NCBI RefSeq assembly: GCF_030252345.1 | Contig: NZ_CP126980.1 | Span: forward strand, 7,579,501 to 7,643,500 | Direction of reading: 5' to 3' | Length of the DNA stretch: 64,000 bases | Origin: Actinoplanes oblitus | Lineage (GTDB): Bacteria; Actinomycetota; Actinomycetes; Mycobacteriales; Micromonosporaceae | Shown here: piece after piece, positions 59,368-64,000 of the stretch | Layout: every line of letters starts with the position of its first letter | Position numbering within the stretch: the first letter of the stretch is position 1 | The notes under the pieces: generated by a model | Databases searched by the model: none | What the model was told of the DNA's origin: nothing | What the model saw: the letters and a program-made list of their open reading frames with translations, nothing else | Program-made: the position numbers and the translations under genes

Positions 59368-59619
59368 TCAGTGGCACACCGGTGCGCGCCAGGCCACGAC
59401 CTCGGCGAGTTCGTCCTGCACCCACCGCATCCGGCGGACCGCCACGTCGGGATGGTCACCGAACTCGGTGGCCACGCCGGCGGCGCATCCGTCACTGCCG
59501 TACTGGAGGATCATGCTGGTGATCGCCTCCTCCAGGACGGCGCGGCTCGGGTACTCGGACGGCTGCAGGTGTGAGACGAACAGCGCCTCGGCGGCCAGAT
59601 CCTTCACAGTGCTGATCAT
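59368..59619 (-). CDS. Small conserved actinobacterial protein
   Basis: 83 residues. MISTVKDLAAEALFVSHLQP, then AVLEEAITSMILQYG and FGDHPDVAVRRMRWVQDEL; predicted helical and soluble, with conserved-looking GDHP and RMRW. I recall similar short proteins next to regulators in actinomycetes, without function. It is followed by its own hairpin, so it is likely a single transcript, upstream of the sigma factor. Confidence 0.7.
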   Translation of the reverse strand: MISTVKDLAAEALFVSHLQPSEYPSRAVLEEAITSMILQYGSDGCAAGVATEFGDHPDVAVRRMRWVQDELAEVVAWRAPVCH

Positions 59620-59865
59620 TGTCGAACTCCCCGTTGCGACGACCTGCTTGTTGGTCCGGTGGACAACCCTCGCTCATCATCGCCGCGAGAGCTGTGCCGG
59701 TCGGCAGCCACGCCGTGCGAAAACACCGCGATCCGGGCAACGATCATCAGGGTGGATGACCGTGCGGAAACCCGGGCGGATGGAAGCAGAGCGCCTGTCG
59801 TTCTCGTTTCACCGTAACTCGGTGGTCGCCGGTTCGACTTCTGGTTTTTCTCCCCGGCGGCTGCC
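59620..59865. other. Intergenic stretch upstream of the small gene
   Basis: No gene seen. It must hold the promoter of the 83-residue gene (minus); an AT-richer patch with GTTTTCGCAC on the minus strand is near 59720-59730. Confidence 0.5.
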
Positions 59866-59894
59866 GCGGCCGGTCTGATCAACTGACCGGCCGC
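59866..59894 (-). terminator. Hairpin after the CBM2-like kinase gene
   Basis: GCGGCCGGTC and GACCGGCCGC, perfect 10-base arms around nine bases, 32 bases past the kinase stop. No T-run. Confidence 0.65.
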
Positions 59895-59925
59895 CAGCCC
59901 TTGTACCCACCACCGGGCCGGACAA

Positions 59926-61854
59926 TCACGTCGTAGTGTCGTCGCCGTCGAGTTCGTCGTTCGGCGGCAGTACCGGTGTGGTCGGGGTGGGTGTCGTCTC
60001 GGTCGTGGTGGGCGTGGTGGGCGTCGGCGACGACGGCCCCTCCGAGGCGTGCGGCTCCGGCGGGATGGTGGTGGTCGGGCCGCTGCTCGGACCGCCGTTG
60101 TCGATCCCGCTGCCGGTCGGCGCCGACGAGCTGCTCGCCCCGGCGGTCGGGGTGACCCCCGGCGTCCCGGGCTTGGCCGGCGCGGCGCTGGTGGTGGTCG
60201 GCGTGATGTGCACGATGCCGCCCGGGTCGATCGAGATGCCCGGCTCCGGGGTGCTCTCGGTGGCCGGCGCGCCGAACCGGGTGGTGCCGTCGGAGAGGTG
60301 CTCCACCGGCCGGGACGGCGCACCCGGCTCGCTGGACACGAACGCCTCGCAGTTCTTGCCGTTCAGCTGGAACACCATCGGGGCGGCGTTGCTCTGGGCA
60401 TAGCGCCCGGTGATCTCCAGGGTGGTGTTCTCCTGCGGCTGGAGCGGGCCGGGCGACTTGACGGTGACCGCCCGCTGGCTCTGCTCGAGATCGATCTCGC
60501 CCTTGCCCTTGACCACCTGGTCACCGTTCATCAGGAACCAGAGCTTCCAGTCCTCGACCGGCGTCTCGCCCCGGTTGGCGACCGTCACCTGCGCCTTGAA
60601 CCGGCCGTTCTGCTGCGACCAGACGGCGTAGCTGACGATGCAGTTGCCGGACGCGGCCACCACGCTGGGGCCGGCCGGCACCACCGCGTTGGCACGGTCG
60701 TCCGGCTCGCCCGGGGCGGCCAGGCTCCACCCGTACGTCAGGGCGGTGAGCACCGCGATGGTGCCGGCCACCACCAGGACGCGCCGGGTCCGGACCTGTT
60801 TCGGGCTGCGCGCCGGTAGCGGGGCGGCCGGTGGCGGGGGCGGCGTCGGCGGGGCGGCGCTGCCCGGGCGCAGCGGTGGAGCCTTGGGCGCCGGGTCGGC
60901 GGCGGCCGCGGCCGGGCCCATGCCGGCGTACGGATAGCCGGACGGCAGGATCGTGGTGTTCTCCCCGCTGTCCGCCCAGTCCGCCTGGAAGCCGCCCACC
61001 TGGGCCGGCGGGGTGCCCGCCGCGATCCCGGCGAGCAGGTGCGCCACCTCGGCGGTGGGTGGCCGGTCGGCGGGACGTTTCTCCAGGCAGCGGCCGATCA
61101 GCGCGTCCACCTCGGCGGGCAGGCCGTCGACCGGGGGCAGCGGCTCGGGCTCGGTGTACTGGTGCGCGCGCAGCAGGGCGGTGGTGGTGCCCACGTCCCA
61201 CGGGAGCTGGCCGATCAGCATCCGGTAGATCAGCAGGCCGACCGCGTAGACGTCGGTGGCCGGGCTGACCTGGCCGCCCTCCAGCCGCTCGGGCGCCAGG
61301 TAGGCCGGGGTGCCCAGCAGGCTGCCGTCCGGGTCGGTGTCGTTCTCCCCGATCAGGGCGGAGATGCCGAAGTCGACCACCTTGGCGCCGGACGAGGTGA
61401 GCATGACGTTGGCCGGGGTGACGTCGCGGTGCACGATGCCGCGGGCGTGCGCGGCGGCCAGGGCGGCGGCCACGTCGGCGCTGATCCGCACCGCGGCGTC
61501 CCACGGCAGGGTGCGGACCCGGGACAGCACGGCGGCCAGCGACTCGCCGTCGACCAGCTCCATCACGACGTACGGCACCGGCTCACCGTCGACCGTGGTG
61601 GCCTCGCCGTAGTCGTACACGTTGGTGATGTGCGGGTGGCTCAGCCGTGCCGCGGCCTGGGCCTCGGCGCGCAGCCGCCGCCGGAACGACGGGTCGGCGC
61701 TGGTGGACGGGGGCAGCACCTTCACCGCGACCTGGCGCCCCAGCACCTCGTCGAACCCTCGCCAGACCACTGACATCCCGCCGGCGCCGAGCCGCTCGAC
61801 CAGCCGGTACCGGCCGGCGAGCAACCCCGAACCGGGCAGGTCCGTCGTGCTCAT
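59926..61854 (-). CDS. Membrane Ser/Thr kinase with extracellular CBM2-like domain
   Basis: 642 residues from ATG 61854, GGGGG four bases upstream. Kinase domain 12-275: LGAGGMSVVW, VAVKVLPP, HRDVTPANV (Thr replaces the usual Lys), VDFGISAL, GTPAYLAPE. A Pro/Ala linker, membrane helix at about 355-378, then about 398-508 an immunoglobulin-like domain with NCIVSYAVWSQQNGRFKAQV, VANRGETPVEDWKLWF and FQLNGKNCEAF: two Cys at the ends, conserved Trp and the spacing of family 2 carbohydrate-binding modules. The final 130 residues are Thr/Pro/Ser-rich. I infer a cell-surface sensor for polysaccharide. Confidence 0.88.
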   Translation of the reverse strand: MSTTDLPGSGLLAGRYRLVERLGAGGMSVVWRGFDEVLGRQVAVKVLPPSTSADPSFRRRLRAEAQAAARLSHPHITNVYDYGEATTVDGEPVPYVVMELVDGESLAAVLSRVRTLPWDAAVRISADVAAALAAAHARGIVHRDVTPANVMLTSSGAKVVDFGISALIGENDTDPDGSLLGTPAYLAPERLEGGQVSPATDVYAVGLLIYRMLIGQLPWDVGTTTALLRAHQYTEPEPLPPVDGLPAEVDALIGRCLEKRPADRPPTAEVAHLLAGIAAGTPPAQVGGFQADWADSGENTTILPSGYPYAGMGPAAAAADPAPKAPPLRPGSAAPPTPPPPPAAPLPARSPKQVRTRRVLVVAGTIAVLTALTYGWSLAAPGEPDDRANAVVPAGPSVVAASGNCIVSYAVWSQQNGRFKAQVTVANRGETPVEDWKLWFLMNGDQVVKGKGEIDLEQSQRAVTVKSPGPLQPQENTTLEITGRYAQSNAAPMVFQLNGKNCEAFVSSEPGAPSRPVEHLSDGTTRFGAPATESTPEPGISIDPGGIVHITPTTTSAAPAKPGTPGVTPTAGASSSSAPTGSGIDNGGPSSGPTTTIPPEPHASEGPSSPTPTTPTTTETTPTPTTPVLPPNDELDGDDTTT

Positions 61855-62200
61855 GTGCCCCCACATGCGCGCTTCGAGGAAACGCCGGACCGCACCGCCA
61901 TGCGTCCGACGCTGGGCGAGCCGGGCCCGCCATCGGACCCTGAGCATCCCCCATCGACGGCGAGGATGTTAGTACCTATCCGGCTCCAGATCGACCCAGT
62001 CATCACGCGATCTACCAGGGAATAATTACCGTGAGTTGGAGCGGGTGCACGCACCCGGACACGACGGCAAGCGCTTTCCGCCACGGAGCGCCACGAGATC
62101 AGCCGAGGATTGCCCGCTTCGTCGGAACTTGCGGTTTCAACTTTAAGGATGACTCCATGAAGGAGTTGTCACGATCGGTCAGAGGTTGGGCACCCAGAGC
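61855..62200. other. Intergenic stretch between kinase and cyanophycin synthetase-like gene
   Basis: About 346 bases without a convincing gene. AT-richer patches (AATAATTAC near 62022, CTTTAAGGATG near 62140) probably include the kinase promoter on the minus strand. Confidence 0.5.
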
Positions 62201-62220
62201 GATCATGGCTGTCCATGATC
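62201..62220 (-). other. Hairpin over the stop codon of the cyanophycin synthetase-like gene
   Basis: GATCATGG-CTGT-CCATGATC, perfect 8-base arms. The stop codon is inside. It might help terminate transcription but lacks a T-run. Confidence 0.4.
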
Positions 62221-64000
62221 TGTCACACTGCTTGACACCAGTTGCGGGGCCGACCACCCCGCCGGGGGTACCGGCGGCACCGGCGTGACCGGACGACTGC
62301 CCGCCGACACGGCGCCCAGCCCGGTCAGGAAGTCCCGCATCGACGCCCACTTCTCGTAGATCACCAGCACCACCTCGCCCGGCGCGGCCAGTCCCAGCGC
62401 GGCGGTCACCGCCTCCCGGCTGCCGTCCGCGCGTACCGTCCGGATCTGCGGCCGGCGCGCCCGCATCTCCCGCTCGACCAGCCGGGACACCTCGCCCGGG
62501 GCACGCCCGCGCGGGTCGCAGTCGTCGTAGAGCACCGCCCGGGTCAGGCCGTCCGCCAGGATCTGCGCGGAGGCGGCGAGCAGGTCGTCCCGGCGGTCCC
62601 CGGGCAGGGTCACCGCCGCCACGCAACGGTCGGTGCCCCACAGCCGGTGCAGTGTCCGCAGCGTGGCGGCGAGCGCGGCCGGGTTGTGCGCGTAGTCCAG
62701 GAAGAGCGAGACGTCACCGAGCCGGAGCAGGGTGCCGCGGCCCGGGTTGTCCACAGTCGGGTCGAACTCGGCGAGGCGGGCCGCCACGGTCTCCGGGCGG
62801 GCACCCAGGGCGCGGGCCGCGGCGATCGCGGCGAGGGCGTTGGCGGCGGCGTGCGGGGCGGCTCCCCCGTACGCCCCGGGCACCTCGGCCAGGCGCAGCA
62901 GCGGGGTCCGCCGGGCGCCGGTGGCCTGGACCAGCCAGCCGTCGTGCACGACGTACGCCGTACCGCCGCGGCCCAGATGCTCGGAGAGCACCGGGTTCGC
63001 CGGGTCCAGCCCGAACCAGACCAGGCGCTTGCGGTCGGCGCGTACCCGGGGCCGGCCGGCCAGGCTGCGCACCCACGGGTCGTCGACGTTCAGCACCAGC
63101 GTGCCGCCGTCCCGGACCCGTTCGGCCACCACCGCCTTGACGTGCGCCAGGTCCTCGATCGAGGCGAGCCCGTCCTGCCCCAGGTGGTCGGCGGTGATGT
63201 TGGTGACCACCCCGACGTCCGTCCAGTCGTAGCCCAGCCCGCGGCGCAGCAACCCGCCCCGCGCGGTCTCCAGCACCGCCACCTCGACCTGCGGGTCACC
63301 GAGCACCTGCTGCGCCGAGCGCGGGCCGGTGGCGTCGGCCAGGTACACCGCGCGGCCGTCCACGTACACCCCGTCGGTGGTCGCCGTCCCGACCCGCCGG
63401 CCGCCGCTGAGCAGATGCGAGATCAGCCGGGTCACCGTGGTCTTGCCGTTCGTGCCGGTCACCGCGACGGCCGGGATCCGCCCGTCGGAGCCGCCCGGGA
63501 ACATCGCCCGGACTATCGCGTCGCCCACGTCGCGGGACCTGCCGCGTACCGGGGCCAGGTGCATCCGCAGCCCGGGCACCGCGTTCACCTCGATCACCCC
63601 GGAGGCCGGCTCGTCCTCGCCGGACGGCGGCAGCGGCGCGGCGATGTCCGGCAGCCGCAGGTCGATCCCGGCGATGTCCAGCCCGACCAGCGCGGCCACC
63701 CGCTGGCAGAGCCGGGTCACGTCCGGATGCACCTGGTCGGTGACGTCCCGGCTGGTGCCCCCGGTGGAGAGGTTGGCGCAGTCGCGCAGCCAGACGGTAC
63801 GGCCGTCGGGCGGCACCTCGTCCGGCCCGAGGCCGGCCGTCTGGAGCGCCGCGGCGTCCAGGGTGATCCGGGTCAGCACCCGGGAGTGCCCGACGCCGCG
63901 CCGCGGGTCCGCGTTGACCCGCTCGACCAACTCGGCGAGCGTCGACTCGCCGTCACCGACCACGTGCGCGGCGATCCGCTCGGCGGCGGCCACCACCTCG
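62203..64000 (-). CDS. cphA: Cyanophycin synthetase-like protein (C-terminal two thirds)
   Basis: 598 codons visible; the N-terminus lies beyond the right edge. It has the end of the ATP-grasp domain (VWLRDCANLSTGG, DVTDQVHPD, GLDIAGIDL, VIEVNAVPGLRMHLAP) joined to a Mur-ligase domain: P-loop VTGTNGKTTVTRLISHLL near codon 180, ETARGGLLRRGLGYD, VVTNITADHLG, LNVDDPWV and LDYAHNPAA. This order is that of CphA1, which adds Asp and Arg alternately to make cyanophycin. Related actinobacterial enzymes may make other polyamides. The end is a Pro-rich tail (PVTPVPPVPPAGW). Cyanophycinase is not in the window. Confidence 0.88.
   Translation of the reverse strand, partial: EVVAAAERIAAHVVGDGESTLAELVERVNADPRRGVGHSRVLTRITLDAAALQTAGLGPDEVPPDGRTVWLRDCANLSTGGTSRDVTDQVHPDVTRLCQRVAALVGLDIAGIDLRLPDIAAPLPPSGEDEPASGVIEVNAVPGLRMHLAPVRGRSRDVGDAIVRAMFPGGSDGRIPAVAVTGTNGKTTVTRLISHLLSGGRRVGTATTDGVYVDGRAVYLADATGPRSAQQVLGDPQVEVAVLETARGGLLRRGLGYDWTDVGVVTNITADHLGQDGLASIEDLAHVKAVVAERVRDGGTLVLNVDDPWVRSLAGRPRVRADRKRLVWFGLDPANPVLSEHLGRGGTAYVVHDGWLVQATGARRTPLLRLAEVPGAYGGAAPHAAANALAAIAAARALGARPETVAARLAEFDPTVDNPGRGTLLRLGDVSLFLDYAHNPAALAATLRTLHRLWGTDRCVAAVTLPGDRRDDLLAASAQILADGLTRAVLYDDCDPRGRAPGEVSRLVEREMRARRPQIRTVRADGSREAVTAALGLAAPGEVVLVIYEKWASMRDFLTGLGAVSAGSRPVTPVPPVPPAGWSAPQLVSSSVTDHGQP

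Noticed and set aside
59422..59619. Possibility that the 83-residue gene is an anti-sigma factor
   Set aside because: Short helical protein near the sigma gene, but no RsiG/FlgM motif is visible and its own terminator hairpin separates it from the sigma gene; left as unknown.

Overview
The window is very GC-rich, densely coding actinobacterial chromosome. BldD with an intact c-di-GMP signature, a WhiG/FliA-type sigma factor, several membrane Ser/Thr kinases, ureABCFGD without ureE, EF-P with a PGKGP loop and frequent GTG/TTG starts point to a sporulating actinomycete. Micromonosporaceae, perhaps an Actinoplanes relative, is my best guess from gene content alone. No rRNA, tRNA, insertion sequence, prophage or CRISPR array was seen.

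Region by region. 1-8.5 kb (minus): start of bioA, then the pyrimidine operon read pyrR-pyrB-pyrC-carA-carB-pyrD, whose leader has a PyrR-binding hairpin against the pyrR ribosome binding site. 8.8-9.5 kb: bldD, divergent, with a BldD-like box upstream. 9.5-23 kb (minus): nusB, efp, aroQ, aroB, aroK, aroC, aroE, two tandem mltG paralogues and ruvX. Two plus-strand genes interrupt this run: a bacterial NLR-like NACHT-LRR ATPase between aroK and aroB, and a Bcr/CflA-type MFS exporter between aroC and aroE. 23-34 kb (minus): alaS, two small membrane proteins, a 1747-residue collagen-like repeat membrane protein and rarA. 34-38.5 kb: an ArsR-MFS-small membrane protein operon, a GyrI-like protein and aspS. 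38.7-48 kb: a repeat-rich membrane protein, a small conserved protein, a D-amino-acid deaminase-like PLP enzyme, a phosphotransferase, a GH20 hexosaminidase, and a regulator-amidohydrolase-RidA operon. 48-51.4 kb: two membrane Ser/Thr kinases. 51.5-56.5 kb: urease operon ureABCFGD, ending inside a 63-bp minisatellite. 57-64 kb (minus): a zinc alcohol dehydrogenase, a WhiG/FliA-type sigma factor, a small unknown protein, a Ser/Thr kinase with a CBM2-like ectodomain, and the 3' part of a cyanophycin synthetase-like gene.

How they work together: the 0-23 kb block is housekeeping (pyrimidines, shikimate pathway, translation, peptidoglycan strand termination). The PLP deaminase, amidohydrolase, RidA and hexosaminidase look like a scavenging guild for acylated D-amino acids and amino sugars from cell walls. 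Urease would release ammonia, and the cyanophycin synthetase-like enzyme could store nitrogen. The most promising unusual items are the NACHT-LRR protein inserted in the aro cluster, the kinase with a carbohydrate-binding-like sensor, the giant collagen-like protein, and the in-frame minisatellites in accessory genes.
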